DNA of 64,000 bases from Mucilaginibacter sp. JRF (lineage in GTDB: Bacteria > Bacteroidota > Bacteroidia > Sphingobacteriales > Sphingobacteriaceae). Shown here piece by piece: positions 44,877 through 54,014 of this stretch (within the stretch, counting starts at the first letter, position 1; every line of letters starts with the position of its first letter). The stretch lies in assembly GCF_015223065.1 (NCBI RefSeq), contig NZ_JADFBY010000001.1, forward strand, positions 930,001 to 994,000, in the 5' to 3' direction. The position numbers and the translations under genes are program-made. Under the pieces are notes generated by a model. The model made no database searches, was not told where the DNA came from, and saw only the letters and a list, made by a program, of their open reading frames with translations.

Positions 44877-45458
44877 TTGCAGGATCTCTATTTTTATTTT
44901 GCTTTAGGCTGGGAGCACATCATCAGTGCCGGTGCGCTCGATCATCAGTTATTTATTTTAGCCTTAGTAGCGGTATACACCTTTGCCGATATTAAAAAGG
45001 TATTGATATTGGTAACGGCCTTCACCATAGGCCATTCGTTAACGCTGGTGCTCAGCGTGCTTGATGTTTTCAGGTTTGATAGTAAATGGGTGGAGTTTTT
45101 AATTCCCTGTACCATTTTTATAACCGCGCTCAACAATCTGTTTAATCTTAAGGCTGCATCCAACGGTAAGGCACGATCAAACTATTATCTTGCCCTGGGC
45201 TTCGGGTTGATACACGGTATGGGCTTTGCTAATGCCATCAGGGTAATGCTCGCTAAGGATCAGGCTTTGGGCTGGGGGCTTTTCGGTTTCAACGTCGGCC
45301 TTGAAGCAGGGCAGATAGTTGTTGTTGCCGTATTGCTGACAGTAACCATGTTGGTACTTCAATTCAGCAAAATAAAAAGGCGCGATTGGGTGTTTTTCCT
45401 GTCGGCAGGTGTTTTCGCTTTAACATTGCAGATGGCGCTTGAACGATTGCCGTTTTAA
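44877..45458 (+). CDS. HupE/UreJ-like integral membrane protein
   Basis: 193 residues with about six membrane helices and histidines within them (WEHIISAGALDHQLFILALV, AFTIGHSLTLVLSVLD, GLIHGMGFANAI). This is the HupE/UreJ_2 pattern, a group that includes nickel and other metal permeases. The start is TTG at 44877: the frame is closed by TAA at 44859-44861 and contains no ATG before the first helix. The M1 peptidase begins 40 bp downstream on the same strand and is probably cotranscribed. Confidence 0.8.
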   Translation: MQDLYFYFALGWEHIISAGALDHQLFILALVAVYTFADIKKVLILVTAFTIGHSLTLVLSVLDVFRFDSKWVEFLIPCTIFITALNNLFNLKAASNGKARSNYYLALGFGLIHGMGFANAIRVMLAKDQALGWGLFGFNVGLEAGQIVVVAVLLTVTMLVLQFSKIKRRDWVFFLSAGVFALTLQMALERLPF

Positions 45459-45498
45459 TTTACTTAATTTGCATTAACTGAACTCATTAATATACACC

Positions 45499-47901
45499 AT
45501 GAAGAAACTATTTACCACAGTAGTTATCCTTTCGTCGATAGCAGGGGCAACCTTCGCTCAGGACATACAAAACAACCCTGGCAGCAACCACGGTAATAAG
45601 TTTGAACAATTGGGCACTATTTTAACAACACCCAACGAACAACGTACAGCAAGCGGTGCACCGGGCGTAAAGTACTGGCAGCAACGTGCCGACTACAACA
45701 TTAAATGCGAGCTTGATGAAAAAGCGCAAAAGCTTACCGGTACCGAAACCATTACCTACTTCAACAACTCGCCCGATCCGCTGGATTATATTTGGATGCA
45801 GTTGGATGAGAACGAGCACAATAATCTTAAAAACGCCAACTACCAGTCGAGCTCATCAATGCCAAGGGCTGCAACCCTGCAAATGATCGATAAGGGTATC
45901 ACTTCGGCTAAAGATAATGGCTATGGCTTCAACATCATTAAACTTACGGATGCTACGGGTAAAGCCTTAAAATATACCGTTAACAAAACCATGATGCGTA
46001 TTGATCTGCCGGTGGTTTTAAAACCAGGCCAGCAATATGTATTCACCGTTAACTGGACGTATAATATATCTGACCGGATGACCTATGGCGGTCGCGGTGG
46101 TTATGAATACTTCCCGGAAGATAAAAATTACCTGTTCACTATGGCGCAATGGTATCCGCGTTTGTGTGTGTATAGCGATTTTCAGGGCTGGCAAAACCAT
46201 CAGTTCACCGGTCGTGGCGAGTTCGCATTAACCTTTGGTAACTTCCGTGTACAGATGACTGTTCCGGCTGACCATATTGTTGGTGGTACGGGTGAATGTA
46301 TCAACTACAGCGCGGTATTAAATCAAACACAACTGGCTCGTTATCAAAAAGCCAAAACAGCTACCGCGCCTGTAGAAGTAGTAACCCTTGCCGAAGCTAA
46401 AAAAGCTGAAACATCGCCGATTGCAACTAAAAAGACCTGGGTATTCCAGGCCAACAACGTTCGCGATTTTGCCTGGACATCATCACGTAAATTTGTATGG
46501 GATGCCATGGGGCAGAAAATCGAAGGCAGGAATGTGATGTGCATGAGCTACTTTGGTAAGGAGGCTTACAATCTGTATAGCAAATTTTCAACCCGTGCCG
46601 TAGCGCATACCATCAAAACATATTCTGACTTTACTATTCCTTACCCTTACCCTGTAGCGCAAAGTGTTGAGGCGGCCAACGGTATGGAGTACCCAATGAT
46701 ATGCTTTAACTATGGCCGTACCGAAAAGGACGGAACCTACAGCGAAAGCACCAAGAACGGTATGCTGGGCGTGGTTATACATGAGGTTGGCCACAACTTT
46801 TTCCCGATGATTGTTAACAGCGATGAGCGCCAGTGGACATGGATGGACGAAGGCCTTAACTCGTTTGTTGAGTATTTGACCGAAGAACTTTGGGACAACA
46901 AATTTCCGGTTAAAAAAGGGGCTGCTTATACCATTGTTGACTACATGAAGCTGCCAAAAGATGAACTGGAGCCGATCATGACAAACTCTGAAAATATTGT
47001 TCGTTTTGGCCCTAACGCTTATTCAAAACCGGCTACAGGTTTAAATATACTGCGCGAAACCATTATGGGGCGTGAGTTATTTGATTACGCATTTAAAACA
47101 TACGCTAAACGCTGGGCATTCAAACACCCAACACCAGCCGACTTATTCCGCACAATGGAAGATGCCAGTGGCGAGGACCTGGATTGGTTTTGGAGAGGCT
47201 GGTTCTACGGTACCGATCCGGTGGATATAGCGCTTGATTCAGTAAAATCAGCCCGTGCCGATCTGGCTGCTAAGCAACTCCCGGGTGGTGGTATGCGTCG
47301 TGGCCCGGCCAAGGTTGATCCACCTGCCGTAAACAGCTTCGAGGATATATCTAAGATATTGAACCGTCAGGATAAAGGCATCAAGTTCTATACCGACCGT
47401 GATACTGCCGCGCGCGATTTTTACTGGAAGTATGATCGTGGTTTAGCGTCGGTAGATACTAATAAATATAACGATAAGGTTAAAGCTACCGCCGCAGCTC
47501 AATCGCCATCAAGCATGTTAGATACGCCGACTGATGAGGATGTACAGAAATATGGCAGCAAATATTTTTACGAGCTATCATTCACCAATAAAGGCGGTAT
47601 GGTAATGCCGATCATTGTTGAGTTTACCTTTAAGGATGGCAGCAAACAAACAGACCGTATACCGGCACAGATATGGCGCCATAACGAAAAGCATGTAAGT
47701 AAATTCTACGTGCAGGATAAAGAGGTGGCATCCATCAAGCTCGACCCAATGCGCGAAACTGCCGATATTGATGAAAGCAATAACTACTGGGGTTCAATGC
47801 CGCAGCCATCAAAATTCCAGCTGTTCAAGCTTAAATCAGGTGGGCCGGTGCGTGGGCAATCAACTGGAGTTAACCCAATGCAGGTTACAGCCACTAAGTA
47901 A
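45499..47901 (+). CDS. Exported M1 family metallopeptidase
   Basis: The 800-residue zinc aminopeptidase-like protein has a signal peptide (cut near ATFAQ). An N-terminal beta-saddle domain precedes the gluzincin core with HEVGH (H428, E429, H432) and the third ligand E451 in WMDEGLNSF. The exopeptidase motif GAMEN is replaced by NGMEYP, as in a known subgroup of bacterial M1 proteins, so exopeptidase specificity may differ. A C-terminal beta domain of ~130 residues (YFYELSFTNKGGMVMPIIVE) follows. Shares the transcript with the HupE-like gene; a strong terminator ends it. Confidence 0.93.
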   Translation: MKKLFTTVVILSSIAGATFAQDIQNNPGSNHGNKFEQLGTILTTPNEQRTASGAPGVKYWQQRADYNIKCELDEKAQKLTGTETITYFNNSPDPLDYIWMQLDENEHNNLKNANYQSSSSMPRAATLQMIDKGITSAKDNGYGFNIIKLTDATGKALKYTVNKTMMRIDLPVVLKPGQQYVFTVNWTYNISDRMTYGGRGGYEYFPEDKNYLFTMAQWYPRLCVYSDFQGWQNHQFTGRGEFALTFGNFRVQMTVPADHIVGGTGECINYSAVLNQTQLARYQKAKTATAPVEVVTLAEAKKAETSPIATKKTWVFQANNVRDFAWTSSRKFVWDAMGQKIEGRNVMCMSYFGKEAYNLYSKFSTRAVAHTIKTYSDFTIPYPYPVAQSVEAANGMEYPMICFNYGRTEKDGTYSESTKNGMLGVVIHEVGHNFFPMIVNSDERQWTWMDEGLNSFVEYLTEELWDNKFPVKKGAAYTIVDYMKLPKDELEPIMTNSENIVRFGPNAYSKPATGLNILRETIMGRELFDYAFKTYAKRWAFKHPTPADLFRTMEDASGEDLDWFWRGWFYGTDPVDIALDSVKSARADLAAKQLPGGGMRRGPAKVDPPAVNSFEDISKILNRQDKGIKFYTDRDTAARDFYWKYDRGLASVDTNKYNDKVKATAAAQSPSSMLDTPTDEDVQKYGSKYFYELSFTNKGGMVMPIIVEFTFKDGSKQTDRIPAQIWRHNEKHVSKFYVQDKEVASIKLDPMRETADIDESNNYWGSMPQPSKFQLFKLKSGGPVRGQSTGVNPMQVTATK

Positions 47902-47920
47902 TATTTTATGCTATGATATT

Positions 47921-47957
47921 AAGCCGCCGGTACAGCTACCGGCGGCTTTTCTTTTTG
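47921..47957 (+). terminator. Terminator of the HupE-M1 operon
   Basis: Perfect 12-bp GC-rich stem (47921-47932 with 47937-47948), CAGC loop, then TTCTTTTT. Confidence 0.92.
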
Positions 47958-47998
47958 ATTGTAAGTTGATTATATTTATCAAATAATCCCTTAAGCCA

Positions 47999-49564
47999 AT
48001 GAGATCACTCATCACCACCGCACTACATAGTGCAATCTGTTTAGCTTTAATGTCGACCGTTGCAATGGCCCAAAATGAGCCGGATACCGCGGTTTTTAAT
48101 AGAATTAAGACGGCAGAGTTAAACAGCTCGCAAATACCACAGATAGCACATTATCTGACTGATGTATCCGGCCCGCGTTTGGCTAACTCTCAAGGGTATA
48201 AACGCGCAGCTAATTGGGCGGTATCAACCATGAAAAAATGGGGATTAGCGAATGCCGGCCTGGAGGAGTGGGGTGAGTTTGGTAAACAGTGGGATATAGA
48301 TGATTTTAGTATAAATATGAAAGTGCCTTATGTGGCTCCGCTACGGGCATATCCAAACCCATGGTCGGCCAATACTAAAGGTGTGCAGCAAGGGAAGGTG
48401 CAGGTGTTATCGCCACAGCAATATACGGATACCACATACATAGCCCTACACGCATCTGAATTTAAAGGCAAATGGCTGCTTGTCGCGGGTAATGCACCAA
48501 AAAGCGACAGTAAGTTTAAGCCGGTTGCAGGCAGGTTAGCTGATACAGCTCTCGCCAATATGAAAGATACCTACATGGTAAAACGTGAGGAGATAGAGGG
48601 TTTTGTAAAATACATCGATATATACAAAAAGCTTGATAAGATGATCGAGAATAGTGGTGCCCTGGGCGTGATCACCGCGGGCAGATCAAATGCGGATGGA
48701 GCGGTGTTTGTGCAGGCATACGGCGGGTACCGTGTAAACGATCCGGAAGGGATACCTCAACTGAGCATGGCTGTAGAGGATGGGCAACGCATTAAGCGCC
48801 TTATCGCATCAGGGCATCCGGTAGAGGTAGCCATCAATATAAAAAGTGTAACATCTACTGCCGATACAAAGGGGTATAATGTTATTGCCGAGATACCCGG
48901 TACTGATCCTAAGCTAAAATCAGAAGTGGTAATGCTGGGCGGTCACCTCGACTCGTGGCAGGCCGCTACAGGCGCTACTGATAATGCCGCAGGTTGTATT
49001 GTGATGATGGAAGCCGTGAGGTTGCTTGATTCATTGGGCCTTAAACCTAAACGTACCATACGTATAGCTTTGTGGGATGGAGAAGAACAAGGGCTTTACG
49101 GCTCGTACGGTTATGTGAAAAAACACTTTATGGATGCTGCCAAGTTCAAGGCAAAACCAGAGCAGGCAAAAATTTCTGCTTATTTTAACCTTGATAACGG
49201 TACAGGTAAGATACGTGGCATTTTTACGCAGAACAACAAGGATGTTGCCCCAATATTTACACAATGGTTAAAGCCATTTAACAGTTTGTGCGCATCAACT
49301 GTAACATTGAGTAATACCGGCTCAACAGATCATATATCATTCGATTGGGCAGGCATACCGGCTTTTCAGTTTATACAGGATGAAATAGATTATGAAACCC
49401 GCACACACCATAGCAACCTTGATGACTACGACCATTTACAGATCGACGATCTGAAGCAGGCGGCCATAATAGTAGCTTCGTTTGTTTATCAAACCAGTAT
49501 ACGCACGCAAATGCTACCGCGTAAACCATTAAAAAAAGAAACCTTTGTGTTTGAGGGGTTATGA
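47999..49564 (+). CDS. Exported M28 family metallopeptidase with PA domain
   Basis: The 521-residue protein has a signal peptide cut near VAMAQ. A PA-type insertion covers ~130-270. The M28 co-catalytic zinc site can be read: H316 and D318 in GGHLDSW, D328 in TGATDNAAG, E362/E363 in DGEEQGLYGS, and a late histidine in RTHHSNLDDYDHL. Such enzymes are aminopeptidases or carboxypeptidases in the periplasm. It follows the M1 gene but is separated by a terminator, so it has its own promoter. Confidence 0.93.
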   Translation: MRSLITTALHSAICLALMSTVAMAQNEPDTAVFNRIKTAELNSSQIPQIAHYLTDVSGPRLANSQGYKRAANWAVSTMKKWGLANAGLEEWGEFGKQWDIDDFSINMKVPYVAPLRAYPNPWSANTKGVQQGKVQVLSPQQYTDTTYIALHASEFKGKWLLVAGNAPKSDSKFKPVAGRLADTALANMKDTYMVKREEIEGFVKYIDIYKKLDKMIENSGALGVITAGRSNADGAVFVQAYGGYRVNDPEGIPQLSMAVEDGQRIKRLIASGHPVEVAINIKSVTSTADTKGYNVIAEIPGTDPKLKSEVVMLGGHLDSWQAATGATDNAAGCIVMMEAVRLLDSLGLKPKRTIRIALWDGEEQGLYGSYGYVKKHFMDAAKFKAKPEQAKISAYFNLDNGTGKIRGIFTQNNKDVAPIFTQWLKPFNSLCASTVTLSNTGSTDHISFDWAGIPAFQFIQDEIDYETRTHHSNLDDYDHLQIDDLKQAAIIVASFVYQTSIRTQMLPRKPLKKETFVFEGL

Positions 49565-49604
49565 TAAACGGTTTGATAGCAGCTATGCTTTCATATAGCT
49601 GCTA

Positions 49605-50522
49605 TCATGCTTCCAATAATTCAGTAGTCGACATTTCCTTTTCAAAAATCTCCTCAATTTGTTTTATTTCTTCGGCGTACATGGTTTTTTTACGGGCGGC
49701 GAAATACAAGGTATTCTCAATAATATTATGCCCCTGCCATAGCGGAAATATCTGTCCTTTTTCGATCTCTCTTTTTGACAGAAAATCAGGTATCACGGCC
49801 AAACCCGAGTTACCATTCAGGCAGCGTATTATCGAACTCAAATTAGGCACAATAAAGTTGGGCTTAAAACCCGGGCGCTTACCAAAGTTTTGATGCCAAA
49901 AGCGGCGCAAGTGTTCCATATCTCCGGCGGTGCCGTACCAGGTTTGGGTTTGCAGCCAGTCTTCGGCAGCGCTGTAATTGGCGGCGGCAATGTGTTGTTT
50001 AAATATCGTCGCATCGGTTTGGTTCCCTGCTACCAGCATTATGCGTTCTTTAGAAAATGCTTTGAACTGCAAATTCTTGTAATCTCCTTTTTGCGGGGTA
50101 ATGATCATATCCAGCACGCCATTATCCAGATCGCTCAACATCTCTGGGTATTCGCCAAACTTAATAATAACGTTAAACGGCAGCTTGGGTAAATACGGCT
50201 CCAATGTAAACTGGAACGTTTCAAAGCACATACCTATGCTGATGGTTGGCTTCTCCTTTTCGGTTGTACGGCTAAACAGTTCTTCAGCTTTTTCAAGTTT
50301 TAGCATTGGCTCGAGCACAAAGTTGTAAAGCACTTTGGCGCGCTCGGTAGGCACCATGCGCCTCGAACTACGGTCGAACAATTTATATCCCACATAATTC
50401 TCCAATGAACTTAAATGTAAGCTTACACCGGGTTGAGAAATATACAACTTGTCGGCTGCTCCGGTAAGTGAGCCGGTTTCATATATCGCCTTAAAGGTTC
50501 TGAACCATTCGAGATTGGTCAT
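49605..50522 (-). CDS. LysR family transcriptional regulator
   Basis: The 305-residue protein has the N-terminal winged HTH of LysR proteins (EWFRTFKAIYETGSLTGAAD, ISQPGVSLHLSSLENYVG) and a C-terminal periplasmic-binding-like ligand domain. It is divergent from the mdaB-like gene, 93 bp apart, the usual arrangement for a LysR protein controlling its neighbour. A redox-active or electrophilic inducer is therefore likely (inference). Confidence 0.94.
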   Translation of the reverse strand: MTNLEWFRTFKAIYETGSLTGAADKLYISQPGVSLHLSSLENYVGYKLFDRSSRRMVPTERAKVLYNFVLEPMLKLEKAEELFSRTTEKEKPTISIGMCFETFQFTLEPYLPKLPFNVIIKFGEYPEMLSDLDNGVLDMIITPQKGDYKNLQFKAFSKERIMLVAGNQTDATIFKQHIAAANYSAAEDWLQTQTWYGTAGDMEHLRRFWHQNFGKRPGFKPNFIVPNLSSIIRCLNGNSGLAVIPDFLSKREIEKGQIFPLWQGHNIIENTLYFAARKKTMYAEEIKQIEEIFEKEMSTTELLEA

Positions 50523-50544
50523 GTCTGTTATTATTTTAATAATA

Positions 50545-50552
50545 CAAATGTA
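50545..50552 (-). promoter_or_regulatory. Promoter -7 box of the LysR gene
   Basis: CAAATGTA on the plus strand is TACATTTG on the minus strand, an exact TAnnTTTG match 22 bp upstream of the start codon. Confidence 0.5.
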
Positions 50553-50588
50553 TAAATTATATTATTTTAATTATGAATTAGCTGTAGG

Positions 50589-50596
50589 TAACTTTG
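50589..50596 (+). promoter_or_regulatory. Promoter -7 box of the mdaB-like gene
   Basis: TAACTTTG exactly matches TAnnTTTG, 20 bp upstream of the start codon, giving a short leader. It lies back to back with the LysR promoter. Confidence 0.5.
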
Positions 50597-50615
50597 TTCA
50601 ACAATCAAAGTAAAA

Positions 50616-51236
50616 ATGGAAACTAAAAAGATATTCATTATAAACGGTGGCCAGGTATTTGGTCATTCAGGCGGTCGTTTTAATAAAACATTGTTCGAGG
50701 CAACTAAGGCTTTCTTTAATAACAAACCCGAGTTTGAGGTTCAGTATACCGACATAAATGAGGCATACGATGCAAGGGCAGAGGTTGATAAATTTGTATG
50801 GGCCGATGTAATCATTTACCACACACCTGTTTGGTGGTTTCAGTTACCTCACGGTTTCAAGCAATATATTGATGAGGTATTTACCGAAGGCCATGCCACG
50901 GGTATTTATCATAGCGATGGTCGCTCGTCAGCCAATCCCGAGATAAATTACGGTACCGGCGGCATGATGCATGGTACAAAGTATATGCTCACCACATCAT
51001 GGAATGCCCCGGCTACAGCCTTTACCTTACCCGGCGAGTTTTTCAATGAGCGCAGTGTTGATGACGGCCCGTTATTCGGCTTTCACCGCATGAATGCCTT
51101 TACAGGCATGGAACCTTTGGAGAGCATCCACTTTCACGACGTTGAAAAGAATGCGGACATACCAGGTGATATGCAACGCTACGAAGCGCATCTGAATAAA
51201 CTATTCATAGCTAACGATGCCGAAGTTGCAGCTTAA
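50616..51236 (+). CDS. NAD(P)H-dependent flavin oxidoreductase, MdaB-like
   Basis: A 206-residue flavodoxin-fold protein with the FMN/FAD-binding start IFIINGGQVFGHSGGRFN, the family core WADVIIYHTPVWWFQLPHGF and KQYIDEVFTEG. MdaB enzymes reduce quinones by two electrons and so limit redox cycling. It is divergent from a LysR regulator that probably controls it. Confidence 0.9.
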   Translation: METKKIFIINGGQVFGHSGGRFNKTLFEATKAFFNNKPEFEVQYTDINEAYDARAEVDKFVWADVIIYHTPVWWFQLPHGFKQYIDEVFTEGHATGIYHSDGRSSANPEINYGTGGMMHGTKYMLTTSWNAPATAFTLPGEFFNERSVDDGPLFGFHRMNAFTGMEPLESIHFHDVEKNADIPGDMQRYEAHLNKLFIANDAEVAA

Positions 51237-51270
51237 TTCTATAGCGTAAAATTGTTAATGTGTGATAACA

Positions 51271-51306
51271 ACAAAGCCCGGACTTATTATAAGTACCGGG
51301 CTTTGC
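51271..51306. terminator. Hairpin between mdaB-like and yajQ genes
   Basis: Arms CAAAGCCCGG and CCGGGCTTTG (51272-51281 and 51296-51305) pair perfectly between two convergent genes. The T/A tails are short, so efficiency is uncertain. Confidence 0.7.
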
Positions 51307-51326
51307 GCTTTATGTAGTAATTAGTA

Positions 51327-51818
51327 TTAGCTACGCATATTGATGTATTGCAAGGGCTGGCCAAAATCGCCACCGCGACACAGGCTGATCACGGCTTGCA
51401 GGTCATCCAGCTTTTTGCCTTGTACACGCACCTGGTCATCCATTATAGATGCCTGTACTTTCAGGCCGCTGTCCTTTATTGCCTTAACGATCTTTTTGGC
51501 GGCTTCTTTGTCAATACCTTCCTTAACCGTTATCTCCTTACGTATCATGTTACCGGCGGCATAGTGCTCTTTGCCAAAGTCTAACGCTTTAGCGTCAAGG
51601 CCCTGCTTCATCATACGGCTAATGATAGAGTCGGTTATGGCCTTAAGGCGCATATCGTTCTCAGTAACAATGGTTATCTCATTGGTTTTCTTATCCAGAT
51701 CAACGGTGCTTTTCGAGTCGTTAAAATCATAACGGTTCAATATCTCCTTTTTAGCGTTGTTTATCGCGTTGTCGAGGGTTTGCCCGTCTATCTTACTTAC
51801 AATATCAAATGATGGCAT
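51327..51818 (-). CDS. YajQ family nucleotide/c-di-GMP-binding protein
   Basis: ATG at 51818 gives the canonical start MPSFDIVSKIDGQTLDNA and 163 residues; an upstream in-frame start at 51851 would add eleven atypical residues. YajQ proteins have two ferredoxin-like domains. Some bind cyclic di-GMP and modulate transcription, others bind nucleotides or RNA. The RYDFNDSKSTVDLD and RQEI-region equivalents (MIRKEITVKEGIDKEAAKKI) are present. Single gene, convergent with the mdaB-like gene. Confidence 0.93.
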   Translation of the reverse strand: MPSFDIVSKIDGQTLDNAINNAKKEILNRYDFNDSKSTVDLDKKTNEITIVTENDMRLKAITDSIISRMMKQGLDAKALDFGKEHYAAGNMIRKEITVKEGIDKEAAKKIVKAIKDSGLKVQASIMDDQVRVQGKKLDDLQAVISLCRGGDFGQPLQYINMRS

Positions 51819-51963
51819 ATTGGTAGTGTTTAGGCTGCAAAAATAAAACAAAAACCCGACTATAAAACTTAATAAAGAACGATACTAACAATGAGTTAAT
51901 ACTAAATTAACAAATAAATAAGCACATTTGTCAATTCGGCTGCGAAGCCGGGTTGTTTACTAT

Positions 51964-54012
51964 ATGGATGCCAAACAGATACCTTTAACTAATCGTGAAA
52001 TAAGCTGGTTATATTTTAATGACCGTGTGTTGCAGGAGGCCGCAGACCCAACTGTACCGCTGATAGACCGCATCCGATTTTTGGCTATCTTTTCGTCCAA
52101 CCTTGATGAGTTTTACCGTGTACGTGTAGCTACATTGAACCGCCTGGCTAACCTCAATCAAAAATCAAAACAGATATTAGGTTACAATCCCAAAAAGCTG
52201 CTTAATCAGATAAAGAACATCGTAGTTAAGCAGGAACGTAAATTCAATAACCTGTACGAGAATATCATCATCAAACAACTTGCCGAAGAAAAGATATTTA
52301 TACTTGACGAAAAGCAATTGAACGTAGCCCGCGGTAACTTTGTTAAGAGTTACTTTCGCGAAAAGCTGCTATCAACACTGGTGCCCATTATGCTTATTGA
52401 TGGAGCGCAGTTACCGGAGTTAAAGGATAGGGCTATTTACTTTTTTGTAAAGCTTACTAAAAATAAAAAATCGCGCTACGCGCTTATCGAATTTCCAGAT
52501 AACCTGTCGAGGTTCGTGGTGCTGCCCGAAACTAATAACTTAAAGTTCATTATCCTGCTGGATGATATTATCAGGTACAATCTGGAGGATATGTTCTTCA
52601 TATTTGATCATGATAGTATTGAAGCCTATTCTATACAGCTAACCCGGGATGCCGAGCTGGATCTGGATAAGGAATTGAGTGAAAAGTTTATCGACGCGTT
52701 ATCAAAAAGCCTGGTAAAGCGTAAAAAAGGTAAACCCATGCGTTTACTTTATGATACCGATATGCCTGCCGATATGTTGCAGCACCTGGTAGGTAAAATG
52801 GGTTTGCATGGCGAAAGTATGATACCCGGCAGCCGCTATCATAATTTTAAGGATTTTATAAAATTCCCCAATGTTGGCAGGCCGGAGTTGGAGTATAATA
52901 AATACCCGGCATTACCGGTAAATGATCTGTCGTTCGGCAAAAGTTTGATGGGGCTTATCGCTAAAAAGGATTATCTGATAAGCAACCCCTATCAGTCGTT
53001 TGATTATATTATCCACTTTTTACGTGAGGCGGCTATTGATCCGAAGGTAAAGGAGATCAGCATATCTGTATACCGCTTGGCTGATAACTCAAGGGTTGTA
53101 CACGCGCTGATAAACGCTGCCAAAAATGGTAAAAAAGTAACCTGTTTGGTTGAGCTACGTGCCCGTTTTGATGAGCAGAACAATATACACTGGAGTAACC
53201 GTTTAGAGGAAGAAGGCGTACGGGTAGTATACGGTATACCAGGTTACAAAGTACACTCAAAAATATGTTTGGTTACCAGGCTTGAAAAAAGTAAGCTGGT
53301 ACATTATGCCTGCCTTTCAACGGGTAACTTTAATGAGAAAACAGCCCAGATATATGCCGACCATACGCTGTTCACGGTCAATAAAAAAATTACTGATGAA
53401 CTCGCGGAGGTTTTTAAGGGCATAAATAAAGGCATTTTGCCTAAAGGCTTTAAAAACCTGATAGTATCACCTATAGATTCGCGCCCTGCCATTTACAGGC
53501 TTATTGATAACGAGATAAAGAATGCCAAAGCAGGCAAAGAGGCTTACATGATATTTAAGATGAACAGCCTTGCTGATGAGCAAATGATCGAAAAATTGTA
53601 TCAGGCCAGCAATGCAGGAGTGAAGATACAGATGATAGTGAGAGGAATGTGCTGTTTGGTACCGGGTGTAAAGGGATACAGCGAAAACATCAGCGTGATA
53701 AGCATTGTAGATAAGTATCTTGAACATGCCCGCGTGCATGTATACTGCAACGGCGGTAATGAGTTGATCTATCTGACCTCTGCTGATTTCATGACCCGTA
53801 ACATTGATAACAGGGTAGAGGTTGGTTTCCCGATATTTGATGAAAATTTGAAAAAAGAGGTTCGGGATATTATAGACCTGCAATTGGCGGATAATACTAA
53901 ATCGCGCGATATAACATCAACTAACAGCAATAAATACCATCGTACACGGAACGTTAACCCGCACCGTGCACAAATTGACATATATAATTATCTTAAAAAC
54001 AAAAATATCTAG
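51964..54012 (+). CDS. ppk1: Polyphosphate kinase 1
   Basis: Polymerises the ATP gamma-phosphate into polyphosphate, reversibly. ATG at 51964 (MDAKQIPLTNREISWLYFN) is chosen over an in-frame TTG at 51928; 682 residues, standard length. N domain (VPLIDRIRFLAIFSSNLDEF), head domain and two phospholipase D-like C domains are present. The autophosphorylated histidine is in GYKVHSKICLV and the second in LEHARVHVYCNGG. Two bases separate it from the Ppx-type gene, so synthesis and degradation of polyphosphate are encoded in one operon. Confidence 0.95.
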   Translation: MDAKQIPLTNREISWLYFNDRVLQEAADPTVPLIDRIRFLAIFSSNLDEFYRVRVATLNRLANLNQKSKQILGYNPKKLLNQIKNIVVKQERKFNNLYENIIIKQLAEEKIFILDEKQLNVARGNFVKSYFREKLLSTLVPIMLIDGAQLPELKDRAIYFFVKLTKNKKSRYALIEFPDNLSRFVVLPETNNLKFIILLDDIIRYNLEDMFFIFDHDSIEAYSIQLTRDAELDLDKELSEKFIDALSKSLVKRKKGKPMRLLYDTDMPADMLQHLVGKMGLHGESMIPGSRYHNFKDFIKFPNVGRPELEYNKYPALPVNDLSFGKSLMGLIAKKDYLISNPYQSFDYIIHFLREAAIDPKVKEISISVYRLADNSRVVHALINAAKNGKKVTCLVELRARFDEQNNIHWSNRLEEEGVRVVYGIPGYKVHSKICLVTRLEKSKLVHYACLSTGNFNEKTAQIYADHTLFTVNKKITDELAEVFKGINKGILPKGFKNLIVSPIDSRPAIYRLIDNEIKNAKAGKEAYMIFKMNSLADEQMIEKLYQASNAGVKIQMIVRGMCCLVPGVKGYSENISVISIVDKYLEHARVHVYCNGGNELIYLTSADFMTRNIDNRVEVGFPIFDENLKKEVRDIIDLQLADNTKSRDITSTNSNKYHRTRNVNPHRAQIDIYNYLKNKNI

Positions 54013-54014
54013 AA

